DNA of 64,000 nucleotides from an uncultured Paracoccaceae bacterium (lineage in GTDB: Bacteria; Pseudomonadota; Alphaproteobacteria; Rhodobacterales; Rhodobacteraceae): assembly GCA_947497985.1 (NCBI GenBank), contig CANMIX010000011.1, positions 62,001 through 126,000 on the forward strand. The letters run 5' to 3'. The notes under the pieces were generated by a model, which saw nothing but the letters and a program-made list of their open reading frames with translations, ran no database searches and was not told the DNA's origin. This document shows positions 25,297 to 33,603 of this stretch, one piece after another; position 1 is the stretch's first letter; the number at the start of each line of letters is the position of its first letter. The translations under genes and the position numbers were made by a program.

Positions 25297-26262
25297 TTAG
25301 TTGAGGATTTGCGACAGGTTGGCTTTTGCGTCGTCACTCAACCAGCCGGCCCAGACCGACTTGTTGTTGATCAGGAAGTTCACAGCCGCTTCTTCTGCAG
25401 ATGCGTTGTTGTCATCCTGCCAGGCCAGAATGCCGGACATCTCTTCTGCGGTGAACGAGATATTGGACATCAAAGTTGCCACATCGGGATGCGATTTTTC
25501 GAATTCTTCTGTGACAACAGTCCAAACCGGCGACGGTGGGAAATCGGACACTTCAGGTGCATCCCGGTCCGCAGTCTGGTTACGGTGATGCGCTTCGGGG
25601 TCGACGGGGCCAATTTCGATCCGGGTCATGTCGTATTTGCCCATGATCTTGGTCGGGGACCAGTAATAGCCAAACCAAGGCTCACCCGCCTCATAGGCAG
25701 ACGCCAGCGAGGCCGCCAGCGTTTCGCCGGAACCGTGCCCAAAGACTTCGATACCTGCGTCCTGAACACCCACCGCGCGGGTCAGGTTATCGTTCAGGAT
25801 GCGGCAACCCCATCCGTCTGGGCAGTTGTTAAAGCGCCCACCAACCAATGCGGGATTGGCCAATACGCCCTCGATTTTTGTCAACTCAGGGTGCGCTTCC
25901 GCCAGATAGGTTGGGATCCACCAGCCTTCAACGCCACCGGGGCTCAGCACTTCGGTCAGCTCTTTGACACGTCCGGCTTCGCGCAGTTTGACATAAGCCT
26001 CACCACCGCCGTTGATCCACATCTCGGTCACGATGTCTGGCTCGCCGTTTTCCGACAGTGATGTCACAGCTGGGACCGTATCAGAAGGTACGCGGGTCAC
26101 ATCGCACCCATAGCCATGGGTCATCAGAAAAGTCGAAATCTCGGTTACGATGGCCGAAGACGCCCAATTCATGTCTGTGATCGACACTTCACCGCAATCG
26201 TTGGCCAGTGCAAAACCCGGCATAAACATCGCACAGGCGGTTGCTGCAATCTTGTAGTTCAT
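25297..26262 (-). CDS. choX: quaternary-amine ABC transporter, substrate-binding protein
   Basis: A 321-residue OpuAC-family protein. Residues 1-20 are a Sec signal peptide (MNYKIAATACAMFMPGFALA), so it is periplasmic. The mature part has the two-lobed fold typical of betaine/choline binders, with aromatic residues that could form a cation-pi box, for example MWINGGGEAY, GVEGWWIPTY and EPWFGYYWSP. It is the first gene of the choXWV-like operon. The 361-bp region upstream is non-coding and should hold the promoter. Ligand identity (choline, betaine or related) is inferred from the family only. Confidence 0.92.
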   Translation of the reverse strand: MNYKIAATACAMFMPGFALANDCGEVSITDMNWASSAIVTEISTFLMTHGYGCDVTRVPSDTVPAVTSLSENGEPDIVTEMWINGGGEAYVKLREAGRVKELTEVLSPGGVEGWWIPTYLAEAHPELTKIEGVLANPALVGGRFNNCPDGWGCRILNDNLTRAVGVQDAGIEVFGHGSGETLAASLASAYEAGEPWFGYYWSPTKIMGKYDMTRIEIGPVDPEAHHRNQTADRDAPEVSDFPPSPVWTVVTEEFEKSHPDVATLMSNISFTAEEMSGILAWQDDNNASAEEAAVNFLINNKSVWAGWLSDDAKANLSQILN

Positions 26263-26607
26263 CTTGTTTCCCTAACTTTCTGTTTTTCTGACGCATCAAT
26301 CAGCAGGCACCCTGGACAGAGATCCATTTGTCCCATCTTTACCTAAGGTTAACTGATCGCACCCTGCGGCATGAGATACATAAATCACAGATTAACACTC
26401 CAACAGCCCACCGCGAGACGTCGAGGGAAAAAACTAAGAATGACGCAAACAGGCCATACTGGTCGCTTTTGTACATCATCTAGCACGAAGCACAACTGGA
26501 TCATCCCTGCGCCACAGGCATCGACAGTGCTCCAATCCAAGCCCGTTGCCCTGGATAAGGAAACGACGGATGCAAAAATAGAAACTGGATGTGAAGATTG
26601 CGGCGTT
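26263..26607. other. non-coding region upstream of choX
   Basis: This stretch between nadK and choX holds no convincing gene. It contains two TGACGCA elements (26289-26295 and 26441-26448), matching half of the palindromes at 25232 and 26608, and is more A+T-rich than the flanks. The choX promoter must lie here, on the reverse strand. I could not place -10 and -35 boxes with confidence. Confidence 0.5.
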
Positions 26608-26626
26608 TGACGCAAGAATTGCGTCA
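26608..26626 (-). terminator. palindromic hairpin at the nadK stop codon
   Basis: TGACGCAA (26608-26615) and TTGCGTCA (26619-26626) form a perfect 8-bp stem with a 3-nt loop that includes the nadK stop codon. No U-run follows on the nadK strand. It may act as a terminator-like structure or, given the shared TGACGCAA half-site, as a protein-binding site. Confidence 0.4.
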
Positions 26627-27379
26627 GGCGAATTGCTCGGAAATCAGTCGTTCTTCCAAACCGTGCCCATGATCGAACAGAATGCGGTGCGTCACCTTTT
26701 GCTCGGTTCTGATTTCAACCCAATCCACATCGACAAAAGATTCCGAATCGGCATGGGCCATCACGGGCCGTTTGTCCGCTTCCTGGACCTCGAATCTGAC
26801 GCAGGCCTCGCTGGGGAGCAAGGCCCCGCGCCACCGACGCGGACGAAACGCCGCAATCGGCGTCAGCGCCAGAACATCTGCACCGATTGGCAGGATCGGT
26901 CCATGGGCCGAGTAATTGTAAGCTGTCGATCCGGCAGGTGTTGCCACCAATGCGCCATCGCAGACCAATTCCTCCAGCCGCTGTCGGCCATCCACCAGGA
27001 TCTTCAATTTTGCGGCTTGTGGGCCAGATCGCAGCAAAGAGACTTCGTTGATCGCCAAGGCATGATGCTCTTCGCCGTTGCGTGTCATGGCACGCATCGA
27101 CAAAGGGCGCACAATTTCTTCTTCCGCCGCTTCCAGGCGTTCGATCAGGCCGCTCTCATTGTATTCATTCATCAAGAAGCCAATAGTGCCGCGGTTCATA
27201 CCGTACACTGGCACGTCAAGGTCGAGCATTTCTTGCAGGGTTTCCAGCATGAAACCATCGCCCCCAAGAGAGACGACGACATCGGCGTCTTCGGGGCGGG
27301 AATCACCGTAGCGACCGATCAATGCGGCCCGCGCGGTTTGCGCCACCGGGGCGCGGCTGGCCAAAAAGGCAATTTTCAC
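26624..27379 (-). CDS. nadK: NAD kinase
   Basis: A 251-residue enzyme phosphorylating NAD to NADP. The diagnostic GGDG motif lies in [14 protein letters not shown] (about 35-48), followed by [12 protein letters not shown] and the second conserved block [22 protein letters not shown], here read as [13 protein letters not shown] then [12 protein letters not shown]. The start is a GTG at 27379 with AGAGG upstream. It is slightly shorter than enterobacterial NadK, as is usual in alphaproteobacteria. It is divergent from glyA and probably monocistronic. Confidence 0.95.
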   Translation of the reverse strand: MKIAFLASRAPVAQTARAALIGRYGDSRPEDADVVVSLGGDGFMLETLQEMLDLDVPVYGMNRGTIGFLMNEYNESGLIERLEAAEEEIVRPLSMRAMTRNGEEHHALAINEVSLLRSGPQAAKLKILVDGRQRLEELVCDGALVATPAGSTAYNYSAHGPILPIGADVLALTPIAAFRPRRWRGALLPSEACVRFEVQEADKRPVMAHADSESFVDVDWVEIRTEQKVTHRILFDHGHGLEERLISEQFA

Positions 27380-27565
27380 AGGATCGACCTCTGTTTCCGG
27401 TGTTACGCGTTTGGTTCCAAAACAATCACAGCTTTTCCCAGATGACCAGACTTAGACCTGCGAAGTCGCTGGGAAATCCTAAAATGTCGCTTTACATTCT
27501 TCCAATCCCGTGATGTTTCCTATAGGAAATTTTTCACCTTTCACCTCCAGCCTGACGGAGCGAGC

Positions 27566-28858
27566 ATGACCACGACCCGTGATCCCGGTTTCTTCACCCA
27601 ATCCCTGTCCGAGCGCGACCCCGAACTCTTTGCATCCATCACAAACGAGCTGGGCCGCCAGCGTGATGAGATCGAATTGATCGCATCGGAAAACATCGTA
27701 TCTGCCGCCGTAATGGAAGCGCAAGGTTCGGTGCTCACCAACAAATACGCCGAAGGGTACCCAGGCCGCCGTTATTATGGCGGTTGCCAGCATGTGGACG
27801 TGGCTGAGAACCTCGCCATCGACCGTGCCAAGGAACTGTTTGGCTGTGAATTCGCCAACGTTCAGCCGAACTCTGGCTCGCAAGCCAACCAAGGTGCGTT
27901 CCAGGCGATGATCCAGCCTGGCGACACCATTCTGGGTATGAACCTTGCCTCCGGTGGTCACCTGACCCACGGCGCGGCTCCCAACCAATCCGGCAAATGG
28001 TTCAACGCGGTTCAATACGGCGTGCGTAAGCAAGACAATCTGATCGACTATGATGAGATCCAGGCACTTGCGACTGAGCATCAGCCCAAGCTGATCATCG
28101 CCGGTGGTTCCGCGATCCCACGTCAGATCGATTTTGCCAAGTTCCGCGAAATCGCCGACAGCGTTGGCGCGTTCCTGATGGTCGACATGGCACACTTTGC
28201 CGGTCTGGTTGCTGCAGGCGAACACCCCTCGCCCTTCCCGTATGCGGATGTTGCAACCACCACCACCCACAAGACCCTGCGCGGTCCTCGTGGCGGCATG
28301 ATCCTGACCAACAACCCGGATCTGGCGAAAAAGATCAACTCTGCGATCTTCCCCGGCATCCAGGGTGGTCCGCTGATGCATGTCATCGCAGGCAAGGCCG
28401 CCGCGTTCGGCGAAGCGCTGAAGCCTGAGTTCAAAACCTACCAAAAGCAAGTCCGCGCAAACGCAGTTGCGCTGGCGGATGAGCTGATGAAAGGTGGCTT
28501 GGACATCGTCACCGGTGGCACCGACACCCATGTGATGCTGGTCGATCTGCGCCCCAAGAAAGTGACCGGCAATATCGTCGACAAAGCGCTGGGTCGTGCA
28601 CATATCACCACCAACAAAAACGGCATCCCGTTTGACCCGGAAAAGCCCACCGTGACCTCGGGCATCCGTCTGGGCACACCGGCAGGCACCACCCGTGGCT
28701 TTGGCGAAGAAGAGTTCCGCGAGATCGCCCGCCTGATCGTCGAAGTTGTCGATGGTTTGGCTGCAAACGGTGAAGCCGACAACGCAGAAGTCGAAGCAGA
28801 AGTCCGCGCCAAAGTCGCCAACCTCTGCGGCCGCTTCCCGCTGTACCCGAACCACTAA
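27566..28858 (+). CDS. glyA: serine hydroxymethyltransferase
   Basis: A 430-residue PLP enzyme interconverting serine and glycine with tetrahydrofolate and supplying one-carbon units. The PLP-binding lysine is Lys236 in [14 protein letters not shown]. The motifs [11 protein letters not shown] (about 34-44), [14 protein letters not shown] and the [11 protein letters not shown] region are conserved. ACGGAGCGAGC precedes the ATG. A strong intrinsic terminator follows 24 bp after the stop. The upstream 186 bp contains an inverted repeat CCCAG...CTGGG (27439-27473) but no riboswitch that I recognise. Confidence 0.97.
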   Translation: MTTTRDPGFFTQSLSERDPELFASITNELGRQRDEIELIASENIVSAAVMEAQGSVLTNKYAEGYPGRRYYGGCQHVDVAENLAIDRAKELFGCEFANVQPNSGSQANQGAFQAMIQPGDTILGMNLASGGHLTHGAAPNQSGKWFNAVQYGVRKQDNLIDYDEIQALATEHQPKLIIAGGSAIPRQIDFAKFREIADSVGAFLMVDMAHFAGLVAAGEHPSPFPYADVATTTTHKTLRGPRGGMILTNNPDLAKKINSAIFPGIQGGPLMHVIAGKAAAFGEALKPEFKTYQKQVRANAVALADELMKGGLDIVTGGTDTHVMLVDLRPKKVTGNIVDKALGRAHITTNKNGIPFDPEKPTVTSGIRLGTPAGTTRGFGEEEFREIARLIVEVVDGLAANGEADNAEVEAEVRAKVANLCGRFPLYPNH

Positions 28859-28882
28859 AATTCTCTGATCTTTGAGAATACG

Positions 28883-28915
28883 ACCGCCGCCCTTGTTAAG
28901 GGCGGCGGTTTTTCT
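28883..28915 (+). terminator. intrinsic terminator of glyA
   Basis: ACCGCCGCCCTT and AAGGGCGGCGGT form a perfect 12-bp stem with a 3-nt loop followed by TTTTTCT. This is a textbook rho-independent terminator. Confidence 0.95.
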
Positions 28916-28953
28916 ATGCTTCACGAATTGAATCAGTAATTTAGAGACATTTC

Positions 28954-29823
28954 GTGACCCAATCGAATTCCAACCGCACCCGGCGCCTCGAACGTTCGCT
29001 TGGCGATCGTGTCCGCGCAAAGTTACCGTTTTATCTGGCCGAGTTTGTCATGTTTGTCCTCAAACAGGGCTGGGCGGCAATTTTTGGCATTCTCTTGCTT
29101 GGCGGCCTCATGGTCACAGATTGGATTTGGCAAGAGGACTGGCCCATCGCGCGCTATGATGCGTTGTTGATTTATGCGCTTTTGCTCCAGGCCGCCTTGC
29201 TGGCCACCGGCATGGAGAGCTGGCGAGAAGTCCGCGTCATCTTCCTGTTTCACCTCACGGGCACAGCCATGGAGATTTTCAAGGTTCACGCAGGCTCGTG
29301 GAGCTATCCGGGCGATGGTGTGATCAAAATTCTGGACGTGCCGCTATTTTCCGGCTTCATGTATGCCTCGGTTGGATCATTCATCGCACGGGTGATCCGC
29401 CTGTTTGACATGCGCTTTGCCCCCTATCCGCCTTACTGGGCAACTCTGCTTTTGGCGGGGGCGATTTATGGGAATTTCTTTTCTCATCACTTCGTGGCGG
29501 ACATACGCATTTGGCTATTTGCCGCCACCGTCTTGCTGTATTTCCGTACCAGTATCTGGTTCACGATTGGCGAACACCGGTATTGGATGCCATTGCCGCT
29601 GGCCGCGTTCCTGGCAAGCTTTTTCCTATGGCTGGCTGAAAACATCGGCACCGGTACCAAGACGTGGCTGTACACTGGACAATCGGTGGAGACTTGGGTG
29701 AGCTTTGCGAAAATGGGCTCGTGGTATCTGCTGCTCTATGTGAGCTTTGTGACCGTCACAGTGGTCTTTCGCGAAGCGCTCGTGGCACCCAGCGAACCCG
29801 GCCAAAAACCAAGCGATCATTGA
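28954..29823 (+). CDS. DUF817 family integral membrane protein
   Basis: A 289-residue protein starting at GTG 28954, with weak GAG upstream. After a basic N-terminus of about 40 residues, seven or eight hydrophobic helices follow (first about 41-58, VLKQGWAAIFGILLLGG). Conserved polar motifs typical of DUF817 are present: TGTAMEIFKVHAGSWSYP (about 107-124), PLFSGFMYASVGSFI and the YWATLLLAGAIYGNFFSHHF segment. The conserved Glu, His and Asp within membrane-proximal segments suggest an enzyme or metal site, but no function is established for the family. It is transcribed after the glyA terminator, so a promoter should lie within 28916-28953 or read-through occurs. Confidence 0.85.
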   Translation: MTQSNSNRTRRLERSLGDRVRAKLPFYLAEFVMFVLKQGWAAIFGILLLGGLMVTDWIWQEDWPIARYDALLIYALLLQAALLATGMESWREVRVIFLFHLTGTAMEIFKVHAGSWSYPGDGVIKILDVPLFSGFMYASVGSFIARVIRLFDMRFAPYPPYWATLLLAGAIYGNFFSHHFVADIRIWLFAATVLLYFRTSIWFTIGEHRYWMPLPLAAFLASFFLWLAENIGTGTKTWLYTGQSVETWVSFAKMGSWYLLLYVSFVTVTVVFREALVAPSEPGQKPSDH

Positions 29824-29847
29824 TTGGGAATCACCCCGCGTCTTGGG

Positions 29848-30213
29848 TCAAACAAATCCGCGCAAACGCAAAACGGTAATCAACAGGATCAACACGACCA
29901 GAATTGCAAATCCTACGCTGCCCAAAACATCTAGAATGCGTCCACGGCGCCGGTCGGAGACATTTACGCTGTTCAAATGTCCCCGCACCTCTTTGACGGC
30001 TTTACGCAAGGGGGCCTGATCCACAGTCATCTGCAGCTGCGGATGTGCCAACAAGGGCAATGCCGCAGCTAGGGTCATTCCCTGACGGTAAATGCGACGC
30101 GGCAGCTGACGGCGACGTTTCTTTAGCACGGTTTCAAGGTCCCCCCGCCCGCCTTCGCGACTGCGCAAGAGGCCGTGAAGCTCTTCGATATCTGCAATCA
30201 AATCCTGCGCCAT
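29848..30213 (-). CDS. small tail-anchored membrane protein, unknown function
   Basis: A 121-residue protein. The ATG at 30213 (AGGG 9 nt upstream) is preferred over a longer frame starting at 30276. The N-terminal two thirds are charged and probably helical (LIADIEELHGLLRSREGG ... LKKRRRQLPRRIYRQG), and residues 97-118 form one C-terminal transmembrane helix (VLGSVGFAILVVLILLITVL). This suggests a tail-anchored cytoplasmic-facing protein. I did not recognise a family. It converges on the DUF817 gene with a 24-bp gap and is divergent from the hydrolase at 30346. Confidence 0.65.
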   Translation of the reverse strand: MAQDLIADIEELHGLLRSREGGRGDLETVLKKRRRQLPRRIYRQGMTLAAALPLLAHPQLQMTVDQAPLRKAVKEVRGHLNSVNVSDRRRGRILDVLGSVGFAILVVLILLITVLRLRGFV

Positions 30214-30345
30214 GTGGGTGTGCCCTGCTTCGCCCAAATCCTGGCGCACCGTAACAGCAGGACCTGCCCGCTTCAATCACAGCAACGGCCAAACGGCGCC
30301 GAAAAACACTGGCCCCCTTTTGGAAACAAAGCTATCACCCCACCT

Positions 30346-31110
30346 ATGCTGAACACGATCTCCCATGGCTCTGCCACTGACCTGCCCCCGCTTTTGATTG
30401 TACATGGGCTTTATGGCTCTGCCCGCAATTGGGGCGTGATTGCCAAACGTCTCTCGGATGAACGTCAGGTCATTGCGGTGGACCAGCGCAACCATGGCTT
30501 CAGCCCTTGGCAAGACACGCACAGCTATCCCGAACTGGCGGATGATTTGGCCGAGGTCGTTGACGCCTATGGTGGCCAAATGGATGTGATCGGCCATTCC
30601 ATGGGGGGCAAGGCCGCGATGACCCTTGCATTGAACCACCCGAACAAGGTGCGTCGACTGCTTGTCGCGGATATTGCTCCAGTGGCGTATACGCACAGCC
30701 AGATCCAATTCATCAAGGCGATGCGCACCGTCGACTTGGAGCAACTGGAACGCCGTTCGCAGGCCGAAGCACAACTGTCCGAGGCCGGTGTCGACCCCGC
30801 GCTACAGAGCTTTTTCACCCAATCGCTCGACATTCCCAACAAGCGCTGGCGCCTAAATCTGGACGTGTTGGAAGACCAGATGCCCTTGGTCTTGTCCTTT
30901 CCCGAAGAGGTCACAGGCAGCTGGGAGGGTGCAGCATTGTTTTTGTCGGGCGCCACGTCTGACTATGTCCAACGCGAGCACCGACCGCGCATCAAGTCAC
31001 TGTTCCCTCAGGCAAAGTTTGCAAAAATCCCCGGAGCGGGACACTGGTTGCACGCGGAAAAGCCACGTGAATTCGAAGCCGCTTCACGTGCCTTCCTGAA
31101 CGCGAACTAA
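30346..31110 (+). CDS. alpha/beta hydrolase (YbfF-like esterase)
   Basis: A 254-residue cytoplasmic hydrolase. The nucleophile elbow is GHSMGG (Ser85) and the catalytic His is His233 in GAGHWLHAEKP. The N-terminal LLIVHGLYGSARNWGVIAK and VDQRNHGFS motifs are characteristic of YbfF and related short-chain acyl esterases. The ATG at 30346 lacks a strong Shine-Dalgarno, and an in-frame start further upstream would overlap the divergent gene. The natural substrate is unknown; short acyl esters or acyl-CoA are possible. Confidence 0.88.
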   Translation: MLNTISHGSATDLPPLLIVHGLYGSARNWGVIAKRLSDERQVIAVDQRNHGFSPWQDTHSYPELADDLAEVVDAYGGQMDVIGHSMGGKAAMTLALNHPNKVRRLLVADIAPVAYTHSQIQFIKAMRTVDLEQLERRSQAEAQLSEAGVDPALQSFFTQSLDIPNKRWRLNLDVLEDQMPLVLSFPEEVTGSWEGAALFLSGATSDYVQREHRPRIKSLFPQAKFAKIPGAGHWLHAEKPREFEAASRAFLNAN

Positions 31111-31263
31111 CTGCCTTAGTTAGCTATTCAAATTCGCAACTGACACATTTCCCCACAGTAAGGTGAATTGACCTGTTACCCCATCGCGCGGGACAACCGG
31201 GCCAATTCTATCGGCTTTGGGCGAACGGCCCAGACCGGACGTATTTAAAGGGAAAAACTCCTT

Positions 31264-32079
31264 ATGGTCACAAAGCGAACTGCCATTGCCGCGCTTGTCA
31301 TGCTCACGGCTGCCAGCCAATCACAGGCCTGCGGTGCGGAAACCGACTGCACATTGGGCGACCGTCACTACCGTATCCATATGCCTGCGGGTCACGATGG
31401 AACCACGCCAACTGGCGCGATCATTTTCACCCATGGATACAAAGGCACGGCCAAGGGCGCGATGAACAATACCAACCTGACCAAGCTGGCCGATGACTTA
31501 GGGGTCGCCTTGATCGCCACCAAATCCGCCAAGGATGACTGGTCCATTCCCGGCGCCCCCTCCAGCGTCACGGATCCCGACGTGGATGAGCTGGCCTATT
31601 ACGATGCGGTTCTGGCCGATGTCACCGCAAAATTCCCCATCGACGCGGATCAGCTGATGCTCACCGGATTTTCGGCGGGCGCCATGATGGTGTGGAACCT
31701 TGCCTGCCACCGCAGTGAGGCGTTTGCGGGTTTTGTACCGATGTCCGGCACCTTCTGGCAGCCCGAACCGCTGACTTGTGACACCCCGCCTGCCAACGTC
31801 ATCCATATTCACGGAACCGCCGACAAGATTGTTCCGCTGGAAGGGCGCAAAGTTTTGGACACCCACCAGGGCAGCGTTTCGGGCGTTTTGGAGATGTACA
31901 GCAATTACGGTGCCTTCGCCGACACTGGCAAGGCGTCACTGGGTGAACTCGCCTGCGACACACAGGCCAATGAATCCGGTGATATCTTGAACTATTGCAC
32001 CTTTGACGGTGGCCACACGTTCAAGGCAGAGTATCTGAAATCCGCCTGGGATCTGTTGGCCACAACCGGCAAACTCTGA
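31264..32079 (+). CDS. secreted LpqC-like esterase / PHB depolymerase-family hydrolase
   Basis: A 271-residue protein. Residues 1-22 form a signal peptide ending SQSQA-C, so the product is periplasmic, secreted or possibly a lipoprotein, since Cys23 follows. The catalytic Ser137 is in GFSAGAMM, preceded by the oxyanion motif IIFTHGYKGTAKGAM (about 58-72); the probable catalytic Asp lies in IHGTADKIVP and His in FDGGHTFKAEY. The pattern matches the LpqC/PHB-depolymerase esterase family (feruloyl and short-chain ester hydrolysis). AAAGGG precedes the ATG. It is 153 bp after the YbfF-like gene and probably separately expressed. Confidence 0.85.
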   Translation: MVTKRTAIAALVMLTAASQSQACGAETDCTLGDRHYRIHMPAGHDGTTPTGAIIFTHGYKGTAKGAMNNTNLTKLADDLGVALIATKSAKDDWSIPGAPSSVTDPDVDELAYYDAVLADVTAKFPIDADQLMLTGFSAGAMMVWNLACHRSEAFAGFVPMSGTFWQPEPLTCDTPPANVIHIHGTADKIVPLEGRKVLDTHQGSVSGVLEMYSNYGAFADTGKASLGELACDTQANESGDILNYCTFDGGHTFKAEYLKSAWDLLATTGKL

Positions 32080-32170
32080 CACGTCAGACATATGTAACCC
32101 AGCGACAGGTCACAACTGTCGTTGGGCAACGACACAGTCCACAGTTCGTACAACTAAGGTTGAGAATAGA

Positions 32171-32256
32171 TGGTACCCGCGGCCGGACTCGAACCGGCAC
32201 GGCACTAAGGCCTGGAGATTTTAAGTCTCCTGTGTCTACCATTCCACCACGCGGGC
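32171..32256 (-). tRNA. tRNA-Leu (anticodon UAA)
   Basis: The reverse strand folds as an 86-nt class II tRNA. The acceptor arm GCCCGCG pairs with CGCGGGT before the discriminator A and an encoded CCA. The anticodon stem GGAGA/TCTCC encloses the loop CTTAAAA (anticodon TAA), a long variable arm follows (AGGCCTTAGTGCC), and the T arm is GCCGGTTCGAGTCCGGC. It is isolated between the LpqC-like gene and the TPR gene. Confidence 0.95.
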
Positions 32257-32399
32257 GCGCCTGGGACAGCAAGCCGTCCCGGCGTCTAAGGCATTGATCT
32301 AACGGCAGCAGTCGTTTGGCACAACCGTAAAGTTATAAAATTTCGGCCGAAGAGTTTCCCTTGCGGAAGCTGACAAGGCAACCAAACTATTTTCTGTTT

Positions 32400-32957
32400 T
32401 CAAAGGTCGACACCATCAACTGCCAAGGGGCCACCCGGGGATAATAAGCCCCGCTCAGGCAGCCATGGATTGAGCTTTAGCGCTTCCTCCAAAGCCACGC
32501 GCGCGTCCTCTCGACGTTGCAATCCCACCAAAGACAAGGCGCGCCCGCTCATCGCAGCCACATGGCGCGGCGAAATTTCCAACGCTTTTTCCAAATCAAC
32601 CAGCGCTGCCGCATAGTCCTGTTGCAGGAAAAGAACAAAGGCACGTTGATTATAACCCTCGGCGTAGTTCGGACAGTATGCGATCAGCGTGTCAAAATCC
32701 TGCAAGGCCCCCAGAAAATCAAAGGCCGCCCGTCGCTCCATTCCACGGTTCAGGATCTCTTGTGACTGTTCATCCGGAGCATCCGCCCAATATTGCCACA
32801 TCTCATTTGCAAGAATTTGCGCCTCTGTCTCGGACTTGGCACTTTGGACCGCTTCAATCAAATCTTCCAAAGCAAGGGTATGATCCGGTGACGCCGGACA
32901 CAGCGCCCAAGACAGGGTTGGCAGCAGCAAAACAGGTATACAAAACAGACATCGCAT
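32400..32957 (-). CDS. periplasmic tetratricopeptide-repeat protein
   Basis: A 185-residue protein with an N-terminal signal peptide (CLFCIPVLLLPTLSWA, about 3-18). Three TPR-like units follow in the second half: FLGALQDFDTLIAYCPNYAEG, then QQDYAAALVDLEKALEISP and RREDARVALEEALKLNP. ATG 32957 is chosen; a TTG six codons upstream is possible. TPR proteins mediate protein contacts, and no partner is evident from the neighbours (tRNA-Leu and putR). Its C-terminus beyond the last repeat is short and uninformative. Confidence 0.82.
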   Translation of the reverse strand: MRCLFCIPVLLLPTLSWALCPASPDHTLALEDLIEAVQSAKSETEAQILANEMWQYWADAPDEQSQEILNRGMERRAAFDFLGALQDFDTLIAYCPNYAEGYNQRAFVLFLQQDYAAALVDLEKALEISPRHVAAMSGRALSLVGLQRREDARVALEEALKLNPWLPERGLLSPGGPLAVDGVDL

Positions 32958-33011
32958 GACCCAATGCTGACTCAAAAATCGAAAATTACAAAATGTCTTT
33001 TTCGTGTGGCC

Positions 33012-33482
33012 TTATATTGGCTGTGGACCAGCCTGCTCCTTGACTGCTTGCATTGCGACATAGGTTGAGGTCGATGAAACATGCGGCAGCCCCGAAATCT
33101 TCTCTCCTAGAACGGCGCGGTAATCGGACATGGACCGTGTTCGAACCTTCAGTAAATAGTCAAAATGAGAGGCCATCATATGCGCTTGTTCGATCTCAGG
33201 AACTTTGGCGACCGCGACATTAAACGCGCGTAGGGCTGCTTCGCGGGTATCGCTCAGTTTCACCTCGACAAATGCGACATGATCCAACCCCAGCCGAATG
33301 GGGTCCAACATGACCCGATACCCGGTAATGATCCCTTCGGCCTCCAGTCTTTTGACGCGCGCCTGGGTCGGGGTTTTTGTCAAACCTATCCGGCGCGCCA
33401 AATCCGCGACCGAGATCCGCCCGTCCTCCCCCAAAACGGTGATAATCTGTCGATCGTAACTATCCAAATTTGATTGGGCCAT
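33012..33482 (-). CDS. putR: Lrp/AsnC family regulator of proline use
   Basis: A 156-residue regulator. The N-terminal AsnC helix-turn-helix (LDSYDRQIITVLGEDGRI ... LARRIGLTKTPTQARVKRL, about 5-47) is followed by the ligand-binding RAM domain (about 70-145). It is divergent from putA with 121 bp between the start codons, the standard arrangement for PutR, which activates putA in response to proline in alphaproteobacteria. The shared gap is A+T-rich. The name rests on context and family. Confidence 0.9.
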   Translation of the reverse strand: MAQSNLDSYDRQIITVLGEDGRISVADLARRIGLTKTPTQARVKRLEAEGIITGYRVMLDPIRLGLDHVAFVEVKLSDTREAALRAFNVAVAKVPEIEQAHMMASHFDYLLKVRTRSMSDYRAVLGEKISGLPHVSSTSTYVAMQAVKEQAGPQPI

Positions 33483-33603
33483 TTGGACCTCCGATGCTTC
33501 TAAAATTGGTTCTTTGAACTACGTTATTATAAAAAATAGACGAACAGACCAGAGAAAAACCAGCATACTGAACAAAACACCTAAACCAGATTGGGGATCA
33601 CTC

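Noticed and set aside
27380-27565. Riboswitch upstream of glyA (glycine or SAM type)
   Set aside because: The gap is only 186 bp with one simple inverted repeat; I could not find the conserved cores of either class.
27479-29020. 513-codon open frame antisense to glyA
   Set aside because: It overlaps a confident serine hydroxymethyltransferase gene on the other strand; long antisense frames arise from the strong G/C third-position bias, and the translation has no recognisable domain.
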